A stretch of DNA of 64,000 nt from Variovorax saccharolyticus. Lineage in GTDB: Bacteria; Pseudomonadota; Gammaproteobacteria; Burkholderiales; Burkholderiaceae_C. Under the pieces are notes generated by a model that was given only the letters and a program-made list of their open reading frames with translations, did no database searches and was not told the DNA's origin. Position 1 is the first letter of the stretch, and the number at the start of each line of letters is the position of its first letter. The stretch covers positions 310,001 through 374,000 of the forward strand of contig NZ_JASZYT010000008.1 of NCBI RefSeq assembly GCF_030316765.1, given 5' to 3'. The translations under genes were made by a program, and so were the position numbers. Shown here one piece after another: positions 1-7,766 of the stretch.

Positions 1-116
1 CGCGCGGCATCAACGGCCGCTGGCTGCGCATCCGCGGCGCGCTCGACGAATTCCCGCTGCGACAGCGGCTCGGCTTCAAGCGCCAGAAGGCCTACATGCG
101 ATCGGAGCGTGCCTGA
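1..116 (+). CDS. livM: Branched-chain amino-acid ABC transporter permease, C-terminal end (partial)
   Basis: Only the last 37 codons are present; the gene begins before the window. The visible tail is basic and ends in a short segment with the residues KRQKAYMRSERA, which resembles the cytoplasmic C-terminus of LivM-type permeases of the hydrophobic amino-acid (HAAT) ABC family. Its stop codon overlaps the start of the next gene in a TGATG arrangement, so the two are translationally coupled. The following genes encode LivG, LivF and a binding protein, which supports the call. The substrate cannot be told; in this family it may be amino acids, amides, urea or aromatic acids. Confidence 0.72.
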   Translation, partial: RGINGRWLRIRGALDEFPLRQRLGFKRQKAYMRSERA

Positions 117-874
117 TGCCCTTCTTCGAAGTCGATGGCCTGAGCCTGTCCTTCGGCGGCGTTCGCGCGGTGCGCGATCTCAGCTTCGAGGTGGCCGAGG
201 GCGAGGTGTTCGCGATCATCGGGCCCAACGGCGCCGGCAAGACCTCGGTCTTCAACCTGATCACGAGGGTGTTCGACGCCAGCGGCGGCTCGGTGCGGCT
301 GCGCGGACGGGAGATCACGAAGCTCGCGCGGCACGACGTGGTGCGTCAGGGCATCGCGCGCACCTTCCAGAACATCGAGCTGTTCGAGGGGGCGACCGTG
401 CTCGACAACCTGATGCTGGGCCGCCACTCGGCGCCGCACGGCAGCCTCGTCGCGCAGCTGTTCAACCTGCCGGTGGTGCGGCGCGCCGAGAACGCGACGC
501 GCGAGGTGGTGGAGGACGTGATCGCGCTGCTCGACCTCGCGCCCTACCGCATGAGCCTGGTCGCCGGACTGCCCTACGGCATCCGCAAGATCGTCGAACT
601 CGGCCGCGCGCTGGTGGCCGGGCCGCGGCTGCTGCTGCTCGACGAACCGGCTTCCGGCCTGAACCCCGAGGAGACGCACGAACTGGCGCACTGGATCCGC
701 GACATCCGCGCCGCGCTCGGCATCACCGTGGTGATGGTCGAGCACGACATGTCGCTGGTCTCGGCGGTGGCCGACCGCGTGCTGGTGATGGAGCAGGGGC
801 AGCGGCTCGCGCTCGGCACGCCGGCCGAAGTGCAATCCGACCCCCGTGTGATCGCGGCCTACCTGGGAGCCTGA
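116..874 (+). CDS. livG: Branched-chain amino-acid type ABC transporter ATP-binding protein LivG
   Basis: A 252-residue cytoplasmic ATPase subunit that would power the LivHM-type permease pair. The Walker A motif GPNGAGKT lies at residues 36-43 and the Walker B segment LLLLDEP at about 171-177, followed by the His switch in VEHDM. The ABC signature is the degenerate LPYGIRK form typical of LivG rather than LSGGQ. The start overlaps the upstream permease stop by one base, and livF starts three bases after its stop, so this is one operon. Length is normal for the family. The transported solute is not determined by this subunit. Confidence 0.9.
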   Translation: MPFFEVDGLSLSFGGVRAVRDLSFEVAEGEVFAIIGPNGAGKTSVFNLITRVFDASGGSVRLRGREITKLARHDVVRQGIARTFQNIELFEGATVLDNLMLGRHSAPHGSLVAQLFNLPVVRRAENATREVVEDVIALLDLAPYRMSLVAGLPYGIRKIVELGRALVAGPRLLLLDEPASGLNPEETHELAHWIRDIRAALGITVVMVEHDMSLVSAVADRVLVMEQGQRLALGTPAEVQSDPRVIAAYLGA

Positions 875-877
875 GCC

Positions 878-1660
878 ATGACTGCCTTGCTGAGCGTGCG
901 CAACATCGAGACCTGGTACGGCCCGGTGAATGCGATCCGCGGCGTCAGCCTCGAGGTCGAGGCCGGCCGCATCGTCTGCGTGCTGGGGGCCAACGGCGCC
1001 GGCAAGACCACCTTGCTGAACACCATCGCCGGCGTGATCGATCCGGCCAAGGGCAGCATCGAGTTCGAGGGCCGGCGCATCGATGGGCGGGACGCCGACG
1101 AGGTGGCGCGTGCCGGCGTGGTGCTGGTGCCCGAGGGCCGGCAGGTCTTCACCTTCCTGAGCGTGATGGAGAACCTGCGCATGGGCGCCTTCGCGCGTCG
1201 CCGGGATCCGGAAGTGGCGCGCGACATCGAGCGCGTGTTCGAGTGGTTCCCGCGCCTGAAGGAACGCCGCGCCCAGGCGGCTGGTCTGCTGTCGGGCGGC
1301 GAGCAGCAGATGGTGGCGATCGGCCGTGCCTTCATGGGCCGGCCGCGGCTGCTGCTGCTCGACGAGCCCTCGCTCGGCCTGTCGCCGCTGTTCACCAAGG
1401 AGATCTTCGCGATCGTGCAGCGCATCCGCAGCGAGACCCGCACCGCGGTGCTGGTGGTCGAGCAGAACGCCGCGATCGCGCTGGCCACGGCCGACGACGG
1501 CTACATCGTCGAGCTCGGCCGCATCGTGGCGGCCGACAGCTGCGCCAGGCTGCGCGAGCGCGACGACGTGCGCGACTTCTATCTCGGCGGCGCTGCCGGC
1601 CATGCAGCGGGCGCTCAGGCGGCCGCGCGGCCGCAGCGCCGGCGCGCCAGCTGGCGCTAG
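878..1660 (+). CDS. livF: Branched-chain amino-acid type ABC transporter ATP-binding protein LivF
   Basis: A 260-residue second ATPase subunit of the same importer. Walker A is GANGAGKTT at residues 37-45, the signature LSGGEQQ starts near residue 138, Walker B LLLLDEP is at about 158, and the His-switch equivalent is VVEQN, with Gln where LivG has His, as is usual for LivF. A roughly 20-residue Arg/Ala-rich tail extends beyond the usual LivF end (family about 235 residues). It begins three bases after livG. LivG and LivF normally form a heterodimer. Confidence 0.9.
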   Translation: MTALLSVRNIETWYGPVNAIRGVSLEVEAGRIVCVLGANGAGKTTLLNTIAGVIDPAKGSIEFEGRRIDGRDADEVARAGVVLVPEGRQVFTFLSVMENLRMGAFARRRDPEVARDIERVFEWFPRLKERRAQAAGLLSGGEQQMVAIGRAFMGRPRLLLLDEPSLGLSPLFTKEIFAIVQRIRSETRTAVLVVEQNAAIALATADDGYIVELGRIVAADSCARLRERDDVRDFYLGGAAGHAAGAQAAARPQRRRASWR

Positions 1661-1697
1661 CCGCGCCCTTCATCCCTCTCACTTCAGGAGACATCCC

Positions 1698-2891
1698 ATG
1701 AGCCTTCGCCGTCGCACCCTGTTGAGTTCCGGCCTGGCCGGGCTCGCGCCCGCCTTCCTCGCTGCGCCCGCCCGTGCCGCCGGCGTCAGCAGCACCGAGA
1801 TCGTGCTCGGCACCCACCTCGACCTCTCGGGGCCGGCCGCGATCACCATGCCGCCGATCCGCAACGGCCTGCAGATGAGCATCGACGAAGTCAACGAGGC
1901 CGGCGGCATCCACGGCCGCAAGCTGCGCTTCGTGATCGAGGACAACGGCAGCCAGCCGCCGCAGGCGGTGCGCGCGGTCGACAAGCTGATCCGGCGCGAC
2001 GAGGTGTTCGCGATGCTGTGCCCCTTCGGCTCCGGCCCGGGCGTGGCGACGGTCAAGAAGACGGTCGATGCGGGCGTGATCTGCTTCGCGCCCTACGGCG
2101 CGGCGGCGCTGATCCGCAAGGCCTCGGGCGATTCGCCGCTCTTGTTCACCGCCAACCTGCACTACGACACGACCACCGCCGCCGGCCTCAAGTGGACGAT
2201 CGCCAAGCTGGGCAGCAAGAAGGTCGGTTTCATCTACCAGGAGGGCCCCTTCGGCGACCTGGTCGGCAAGGGCGTCAGGGAGGCGCTGGCGGCCAAGGGC
2301 ATGACGCTGTCGGCCGAGGCCGGCTACAAGGTGGGCGACATCGACTTCTCGTCGCAGGTGGCGCGGATGAGGGCGGCGGGTGTCGACCTGATCGTCGGTG
2401 CCACCACCACGCGCGAGACCATCGCGGTCTCGGCCGAGGTCAAGAAGCTCGGCTGGACTGGCGTCAACGTGCTGACCGCGAGCCCCGGCCGCGCCGGCAC
2501 CACCGTGAGCATCGGCAAGGCCTCGGTCGAAGGCCTCTACGGCATCGGCGGCTGGCGCATTACGCCGGCGGCCGAGCAGGATGCCGCGCTCAAGCGCTGG
2601 TCCGACAGCTACCGCAAGCGCTTCGGCATGGAGCCCGACGACGTCGCGCTGGTCTTCTACGACTATGCCTCGTGGTTCCTGCAGGGCCTGCGGGCCACCG
2701 GCAAGGACCTGGGCACCGACCGCCTGGTGAAGACGCTGCAGGCGTCGAGCTTCAATGGCCAGGCCTCCTACGACACCCAGCGATTCAAGGACAACCACAT
2801 CGACCCCGAGTGGTGCCGCGTCGAGCAGGTGGTCAACGGCCAGTGGACGCCGCGCTCGGAGATCATCGACCCGGCCAAGAGCAGCCTGTGA
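1698..2891 (+). CDS. Periplasmic leucine-type substrate-binding protein of the ABC importer
   Basis: A 397-residue Leu/Ile/Val-binding type protein (type I periplasmic fold, Peripla_BP_6). The N-terminus MSLRRRTLLSS followed by a hydrophobic stretch and AAPARAA is a signal peptide, and the twin arginines suggest possible Tat export. The mature part opens with EIVLGTHLDLSGPAA, the usual first strand of these receptors. The start is chosen because an AGGAG ribosome site lies at 1686-1690, eight bases upstream, and the signal peptide begins there. Position after livF, with only 37 bases between, places it in the same operon as the solute receptor. Ligand unknown; the neighbouring acyl-CoA ligase-like gene hints at an organic acid instead of an amino acid. 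Confidence 0.88.
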   Translation: MSLRRRTLLSSGLAGLAPAFLAAPARAAGVSSTEIVLGTHLDLSGPAAITMPPIRNGLQMSIDEVNEAGGIHGRKLRFVIEDNGSQPPQAVRAVDKLIRRDEVFAMLCPFGSGPGVATVKKTVDAGVICFAPYGAAALIRKASGDSPLLFTANLHYDTTTAAGLKWTIAKLGSKKVGFIYQEGPFGDLVGKGVREALAAKGMTLSAEAGYKVGDIDFSSQVARMRAAGVDLIVGATTTRETIAVSAEVKKLGWTGVNVLTASPGRAGTTVSIGKASVEGLYGIGGWRITPAAEQDAALKRWSDSYRKRFGMEPDDVALVFYDYASWFLQGLRATGKDLGTDRLVKTLQASSFNGQASYDTQRFKDNHIDPEWCRVEQVVNGQWTPRSEIIDPAKSSL

Positions 2892-4585
2892 GCAGCGCGC
2901 TCACGCTGCCGCAGGCCTGGCTGGCGCGCTGCCGTGAACGGCCGGCGCAGGTCGCGATGCGGCACAAGCGGCGCGGCATCTGGCAGCCGTTCGCGTGGTC
3001 CGAGTACCTGGCCTCGGCGCGGGCCATCGGCCTGGCGCTCGACCGCCTCGGCCTGGTGCCCGGCGATGTCGTGACCGTGGTGTCGGAGAGCCGGCCCGAG
3101 TGGCTCTTCGCCGACATGGCGGCGCAGTCCATGGGCTTCGTGAGCCACGCGGTCTACCCGACCTGCTCGGGCCGGCGCATCGGCAGCCATCTGGCCCTGG
3201 CCGGCACGCGCGTCGCATTCGTCGAGGACGCCGAGCAGGCGGCCAAGCTGCTGGCCTCGGCCGAGCGGCTCCCGCGCCTGGCGCGCGTGGTGGCGTTCGA
3301 GGAGCGCGGACTGCGCGAACTCGACGACCCGCGGGTGATCGGGCTCGGCGCCTTCATGGCGCAGGACGAGACGTCCACCGATCCGCTGTTCGAGCAGCGC
3401 ATCGCGGCCGGGCAGGGCGGCGACATCGGCTTCCTGGTCGGCACCGCCGGCAGCACCGGTGCGCCCCGCATCGCTGCCTTCACGCAGGCCACGGCGCTGC
3501 GGCAGGCGGCCGGGATGCGCAGCGCCCTCGGTGTCGCGGACGGCGACCGCATCCTGTGCTTCGTGCCGCTGGCGAATGCGGCCGAGCGCATGCTCGCGTC
3601 GGTGCTGCCGCTGCTGAGCGACTGCCTGGTGCATTTCCCCGAGAGTCCGGCCACCGTGGGCAACGACCTGCGCGAAGTCGAGCCGCACTGGGTGCACGCG
3701 CCGCCGCGCTTCTGGGAGAAGCTGCAGGCCCGCACCGAGAGCGCGGCGCTGCGCAGCGCACCCGGCGCGCAGCGGCTCTACCGCCGCAGCGTCGAGGGGC
3801 AGTCCGCGGGCTGGCTCCAGCGTGCGGCGCGATGGCAGGTGCGGCGCACGCTGGGGCTGTCTCGCGTGCGGCAGGTGTTCAGCGGCGGGGCGGCGGCCTC
3901 GGCCAGCCTCGCCCGCTGGTACCAGGGCATCGGCGTGCCGATGGTCGACCTCTACGAAAGCGCCGAGACCTGCGGGCCTTGCCCGCTGCTGCCGTCGACC
4001 TCGCGCGTCAGCCAGGACGGCGAGCTGCAAGTCAAGCCTGCGGCGCTGATGGCGGGCTACTGGCGCGACGGCGGGTTGCAGCCGGCGCCGCTCACCGCCG
4101 ATGGCTGGCTGCACACCGGCGACCTGGCGCTCAGGGAGCCGGCGGGCGGATGGCGCGTGGTGGGCCGGCTCGCAGATTCGTTCGCCACCGCGTCGGGCGC
4201 GCGGGTGGCGCCGGGTGCGATGGAAGCAGCGCTCCAGGCCAGCGCCTTCATCGCCGGTGCGATGTTGGTCGGCGCGCAGCGCGGCCATTGCGCCTGCCTG
4301 GTGTCGCTCGAAGAGGAGAGCGTGCTGACCTATGCGCAGAGCCGTGGCATCCCTTTCACCGACTACGGGAACCTGGTGCAGCGGCCCGAGGTGCAGGCGC
4401 TGGTGCAGTCCGAGATCGACCGGCTCAATGCCTCGCTCGCCGAGGGCCATCGGATCCGGCGCTTCGGCCTGCTGCCGCGCGCGCTGTCGGTGCATGACGA
4501 GGAGATGACACCGGCGCTGCGCATTCATCGCCGCCTGGCGGAGCGCCGCTTTTCCGAGCAGATCGAGGCGCTGTACAGCGCCTGA
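2888..4585 (+). CDS. Degenerate long-chain acyl-CoA synthetase-like (ANL superfamily) protein
   Basis: A 565-residue protein of the adenylate-forming family. The GTG start overlaps the previous stop (GTGA), so it is translationally coupled to the binding protein. Family landmarks are the N-terminal fold, YESAE in place of the usual YG-x-TE, and GWLHTGDL near residue 410. Key motifs are eroded: the phosphate-binding loop, normally TSGTTGxPKG, reads GTAGSTGAPRIA with no lysine; the hinge motif GR-x-KD reads GRLADS; and the C-terminal catalytic lysine region reads ALRIHRR. The protein may therefore be a weak or inactive ligase, or a binding or regulatory relative. Such genes often sit in liv-type operons of this bacterial group. 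Confidence 0.75.
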   Translation: MSSALTLPQAWLARCRERPAQVAMRHKRRGIWQPFAWSEYLASARAIGLALDRLGLVPGDVVTVVSESRPEWLFADMAAQSMGFVSHAVYPTCSGRRIGSHLALAGTRVAFVEDAEQAAKLLASAERLPRLARVVAFEERGLRELDDPRVIGLGAFMAQDETSTDPLFEQRIAAGQGGDIGFLVGTAGSTGAPRIAAFTQATALRQAAGMRSALGVADGDRILCFVPLANAAERMLASVLPLLSDCLVHFPESPATVGNDLREVEPHWVHAPPRFWEKLQARTESAALRSAPGAQRLYRRSVEGQSAGWLQRAARWQVRRTLGLSRVRQVFSGGAAASASLARWYQGIGVPMVDLYESAETCGPCPLLPSTSRVSQDGELQVKPAALMAGYWRDGGLQPAPLTADGWLHTGDLALREPAGGWRVVGRLADSFATASGARVAPGAMEAALQASAFIAGAMLVGAQRGHCACLVSLEEESVLTYAQSRGIPFTDYGNLVQRPEVQALVQSEIDRLNASLAEGHRIRRFGLLPRALSVHDEEMTPALRIHRRLAERRFSEQIEALYSA

Positions 4586-4608
4586 GGAAGGCGGGCGGCG
4601 CGGCCGGC

Positions 4609-5595
4609 TCAGCCCGGCTGCGCTTCCAGCATGCCGGCCAGCCGGGCGTGGATCAGGCCGTGCGCCTGCGCCATGATGCGGTCGATCAGCTCCTTGACCG
4701 TCGGCACGTCGCGGATCAGCCCGGCGACCATGCCGCAGCTCCAGGCGCCGGCGTCCATCTCGCCCTCGACCATCACGCGCGGATAGACGCCCGCCACCTG
4801 GTCGTAGACATCGGAGATCTGCAGCGCCGCGCCTTTCTCGCGCTCGATCTGCAGGATGCGCTCGACGCCGGCGTTGTTCAGCACCCGCTCGGTGTTGCGC
4901 AAGGGGCGCATCACCAGGCGGGTATCGAGCTCGCTGGCCTTCACGATCGCCTGCTTGACGTTGTCGTGCACCGGTGCTTCCTGGGTCGCGATGAAGCGCG
5001 TGCCCATGTTCATGCCGTCGGCGCCCAGCGCCAGCGCCGCCACCAGGCTGCGTCCGTCGGCCATGCCGCCCGAGGCCACGAAGGGAATGCGCAGTTCTTC
5101 GGCCGCGCGCGGCAGCAGGATCATGTTGGGCAGGTCGTCCTCGCCCGGATGGCCGCCGCACTCGAAGCCGTCGACGCTGACCGCATCGCAGCCGATCGCC
5201 TCGGCCTTGAGCGCATGGCGCACCGAGGTGCACTTGTGGATCACCTTGATGCCGGCCGCCTTGAGCGCCGGCATGTGGGCCTCGGGGCTGCGGCCGGCGG
5301 TCTCGACCACGCGGATGCCGCCTTCGGCGATGGCCGCGATGTACTCGGGGTAGGGCGGCGCCGAGAAGGTCGGCAGGAAGGTCAGGTTGACGCCGAAGGG
5401 CTTGTCGGTCATCTCGTGGCAGCGGGCGATTTCCTTCGCCAGCAGCTCGGGCGTCTTCTGCGTCAGGCCCGTGATGAGCCCGAGCCCGCCGGCGTTCGAT
5501 ACCGCCGCGGCCAGCTCGGCGAAGCCGACATAGTGCATGCCGCCCTGGATGATCGGGTGCTGGATGCCGAAGAGTTCGGTGATGCGTGTCTTCAT
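4609..5595 (-). CDS. Nitronate monooxygenase / 2-nitropropane dioxygenase family FMN enzyme
   Basis: A 328-residue TIM-barrel flavoprotein. The N-terminus carries HPIIQGGM, the family's first FMN-binding strand. The catalytic histidine lies in ECGGH at residue 149, and ASGGMADG then MGTRF form the phosphate-binding part. Homologues oxidise alkyl nitronates such as propionate 3-nitronate with FMN and oxygen, but several relatives are enoyl reductases (FabK-like), so the substrate is uncertain. Its start lies 21 bases after the SDR gene on the same strand, so the two are probably cotranscribed from the operator-bearing promoter near 6394. Confidence 0.85.
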   Translation of the reverse strand: MKTRITELFGIQHPIIQGGMHYVGFAELAAAVSNAGGLGLITGLTQKTPELLAKEIARCHEMTDKPFGVNLTFLPTFSAPPYPEYIAAIAEGGIRVVETAGRSPEAHMPALKAAGIKVIHKCTSVRHALKAEAIGCDAVSVDGFECGGHPGEDDLPNMILLPRAAEELRIPFVASGGMADGRSLVAALALGADGMNMGTRFIATQEAPVHDNVKQAIVKASELDTRLVMRPLRNTERVLNNAGVERILQIEREKGAALQISDVYDQVAGVYPRVMVEGEMDAGAWSCGMVAGLIRDVPTVKELIDRIMAQAHGLIHARLAGMLEAQPG

Positions 5596-5616
5596 GCTCG
5601 TGTTCCCTTCGAAGGC

Positions 5617-6357
5617 CTACCAGCGCTCCATGTAGGGCCGCAGGTCGAGCTCGAAGGTCCAGGCGTCGCGCGGCTGGGCGTGCAGGTGCCAGTAGTTGTC
5701 GGCGATGTGCTCGGGGTTGAGGATGCCGTCCTGCTCCTTCAGCGCATAGCGTTCGGGGAAGCTGGTGCGGATGAACTCGGTGTCGATCGCGCCGTCGACC
5801 ACGACGTGCGCGACGTGGATGTTGCGCGGCCCGAGTTCGCGCGCCATGCTCTGCGCCAGCGCCCGCAGCGCATGCTTGGCGCCGGCGAAGGCGGCGAAGT
5901 TGGCGGCGCCGCGCAGGCCGGCCGTGGCGCCCGTGAAGAGGATGGTGCCGCGGCCGCGCGTCACCATCCGCTTGGCCACTTCGCGGCCATTGAGGAAGCC
6001 GCTGAAGCAGGCCATCTCCCAGATCTTGAAGTACTTGCGTGCGGTCTCCTCGAGGATGCTGGAGGGCACGTTGGCGCCGATGTTGAAGACCATCACCTCG
6101 ATCGGTCCGTGCTCGCGCTCGACCTGCTCGATCAGCGCGATCACGTCCTCTTCCTTGCGGGCGTCGCTGCTGAAGCCGAAGGCCTGGCCGCCGGCGGCGT
6201 GGATGGCGTCGACCGTGGGCTGCAGCTTGTCGGCCGAGCGCCGCGTGAGGCAGGCGATGTAGCCCTCTTTCGCGAAGCGGGCCGCGATGGCGCCGCCCGT
6301 TGCATCGCCGGCACCGATCACCAGCGCGACTTTTCCCTGACCTTGCGACTCCGCCAT
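5617..6357 (-). CDS. Short-chain dehydrogenase/reductase family protein with Phe in place of catalytic Tyr
   Basis: A 246-residue Rossmann protein. The start is set at MAESQ because AAAGGAGAC precedes it at good spacing. The nucleotide-binding glycine motif is GAGDATGG at about 15-22. The usual YxxxK reads FAGAK (Phe157, Lys161), and the Ser of the active site is replaced in TGATAG. Loss of the tyrosine hydroxyl usually abolishes classical SDR redox chemistry, so it could be a non-canonical SDR or a binding protein. It leads a probable operon with the nitronate monooxygenase and is preceded by a TetR-type operator at 6394-6407. Confidence 0.82.
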   Translation of the reverse strand: MAESQGQGKVALVIGAGDATGGAIAARFAKEGYIACLTRRSADKLQPTVDAIHAAGGQAFGFSSDARKEEDVIALIEQVEREHGPIEVMVFNIGANVPSSILEETARKYFKIWEMACFSGFLNGREVAKRMVTRGRGTILFTGATAGLRGAANFAAFAGAKHALRALAQSMARELGPRNIHVAHVVVDGAIDTEFIRTSFPERYALKEQDGILNPEHIADNYWHLHAQPRDAWTFELDLRPYMERW

Positions 6358-6393
6358 GACTGTCTCCTTTGGATTGATGAATGAGCGTTTAGC

Positions 6394-6407
6394 TAAACGA
6401 ACGTTAG
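6394..6407. promoter_or_regulatory. Candidate TetR operator A, upstream of the SDR-nitronate monooxygenase unit
   Basis: The sequence TAAACGAACGTTAG consists of two half-sites TAAACG and CGTTAG around AA. It matches the second site at 7114-7127 (TTAACGAACGTTTA); together they read TWAACG-AA-CGTTWR. It partly overlaps the perfect palindrome GTTTAGCTAAAC at 6387-6398. It lies 37 to 50 bases upstream of the SDR start, in the right place for repression. The regulator is most simply the adjacent TetR protein. Binding is an inference. Confidence 0.55.
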
Positions 6408-6456
6408 CCAAAGCCACGAGCGGTGTCAAGCAAGCGCGCGGCCCGCGCCGATGGAA

Positions 6457-7053
6457 TCAGGTCTTCTTGTGGCCCGGCGAGGTCGAGCAGGGATGCTCGA
6501 GCGCATGCGCCTGGTCGATGAAGCGGCGGCTCGCGGCCAGCAGTTCCTTGCGCGTCTTGTCGCTCTCGACCGCGCGTGCCAGCACCACCGCGCCGACGCA
6601 CTGCGCGATCAGCGCCCAGGCGGCGTCGGAGTCACCGATGCGATCGCTCCAGTTCTTCTGCGTGCGCTTGAGGCTGGCCTCGACTGCCTTGCGCACCTCG
6701 GGTCCGGCGCGCGCGATCTCTGGGCCCAGGGCGGTCAGGGCGCAGCCCTGGGCGGGGTTCTCGACGTGGAAGCTGCTCAGGTAGCCGCGCAGGCAGCGCG
6801 CCACGTGGTCGGCCGGCGAATCCTCGTTGCCGGCCAGCATGTCGGCGCTGTTGTCCACCTCTTCGCTGATCAGTGCCTCGAACAGCGCTTGCTTCGACGG
6901 GAAGTGGCTGTAGAAGGCGCCGCCGGTCATGCCGATGGCGCCCATCAGCGCATCGACGCCGGTGGCCTCGAAGCCGCCGCGCTTGGCGATCGCCCGGCTG
7001 CTGGCCATCAGCTTGTCGCGGACTTCTTGTTTGTGGGTGCTGGAGTAGCGCAT
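6457..7053 (-). CDS. TetR family transcriptional regulator
   Basis: A 198-residue regulator. The N-terminal helix-turn-helix covers roughly residues 30-52 with GFEATGVDALM and GMTGGAFYSHFPSK, the second being the recognition helix and the FYxHF signature of TetR proteins. The C-terminal part would bind an inducer, probably an acyl-CoA or aromatic acid judging from the neighbours. A TTG 30 bases upstream is an alternative start, but the ATG chosen gives the usual short arm before the first helix. It is divergent from the isomerase-ligase-dehydrogenase unit, with an operator in the shared region, and is probably autoregulated. Confidence 0.88.
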   Translation of the reverse strand: MRYSSTHKQEVRDKLMASSRAIAKRGGFEATGVDALMGAIGMTGGAFYSHFPSKQALFEALISEEVDNSADMLAGNEDSPADHVARCLRGYLSSFHVENPAQGCALTALGPEIARAGPEVRKAVEASLKRTQKNWSDRIGDSDAAWALIAQCVGAVVLARAVESDKTRKELLAASRRFIDQAHALEHPCSTSPGHKKT

Positions 7054-7113
7054 CGGAGGCCTCGGGGGAACCCTTGTTGACAATGAAAAAACAATAACAT
7101 AACTTCCGTTCAG

Positions 7114-7127
7114 TTAACGAACGTTTA
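7114..7127. promoter_or_regulatory. Candidate TetR operator B in the divergent promoter region
   Basis: TTAACGAACGTTTA lies in the 88-base region between the TetR gene (-) and the isomerase gene (+). The half-sites TTAACG and CGTTTA are inverted around AA, as in the site at 6394-6407. The flanking CGTTCAG also resembles the left flank of site A (CGTTTAG). It ends three bases before the AAGGAG ribosome site of the + strand gene, so a bound repressor would block either promoter. Confidence 0.6.
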
Positions 7128-7141
7128 TTAAAGGAGCGGCG

Positions 7142-7735
7142 ATGGGCAAGACGGTGGAGTTCTTTTTCGATGTGGGGAGTCCGGCTTCGTACCTGGCGTG
7201 GACGCAGTTGCCGACCCTCTGCGCGGCGGCCGGCGCCGAGCTGGTCTACAAGCCGATGCTGCTCGGCGGCGTCTACCAGGCGACCGGCAACGCCTCGCCC
7301 GGCGCCATTCCGGCCAAGGGCCGCTACACGGTGCGCGACTACGAGCGGCATGCACGCAAGTACGGCGTGCCCTATCTCAACAACCCACACTTCCCGATCA
7401 TCACGCTGTTCCTGATGCGGGCCGTGACCGGCGTGCAGTTGCGGGAGCCGGAGCGCCTGCAGGAAATGCTGGCGGCCGTGTTCAAGGCGATGTGGATCGA
7501 CGCGCTGGACCTCAACCAGCCGGCACTCACGGCGAAGACGCTGGCGGACGCGGGCTTCTCGCCCGAAGCCGTCCAGGCGCTGGCCGCCGACCCCGAGGTC
7601 AAGGCGGCGCTGAAGGCCACCACCGACGAGGCCGTGGCGCGCGGGGTCTTCGGCGCTCCCACCAGTTTCGTCGGCGACGAGATGTTCTTCGGCCAGGACC
7701 GGATGGACATGATCCGCGAAGAGCTCGCGCGCTGA
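7142..7735 (+). CDS. 2-hydroxychromene-2-carboxylate isomerase family (DsbA-like / GST kappa fold) protein
   Basis: A 197-residue thioredoxin-fold protein. The N-terminus has FFFDVGSPASYLA, and Ser13 in the GSP turn corresponds to the glutathione-activating serine of the HCCA isomerases and kappa-class transferases. The motif FGAPTSFVGDEMFFGQDR near the C-terminus is also typical. Characterised relatives isomerise ring-cleavage products of naphthalene-like compounds using glutathione; others are glutathione transferases. A clear AAGGAG lies eight bases upstream of the ATG. It is first in a + strand unit with an acyl-CoA ligase and an acyl-CoA dehydrogenase under the TetR-type operator, which suggests a role in acid catabolism. 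Confidence 0.82.
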   Translation: MGKTVEFFFDVGSPASYLAWTQLPTLCAAAGAELVYKPMLLGGVYQATGNASPGAIPAKGRYTVRDYERHARKYGVPYLNNPHFPIITLFLMRAVTGVQLREPERLQEMLAAVFKAMWIDALDLNQPALTAKTLADAGFSPEAVQALAADPEVKAALKATTDEAVARGVFGAPTSFVGDEMFFGQDRMDMIREELAR

Positions 7736-7766
7736 GCGCGCATCGATCACAAAACCAGGAGACACC

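Noticed and set aside
92..1603. A 503-codon minus-strand frame over livG-livF
   Set aside because: Same reason: livG and livF carry full ATPase motifs on the plus strand and the other frame has none.
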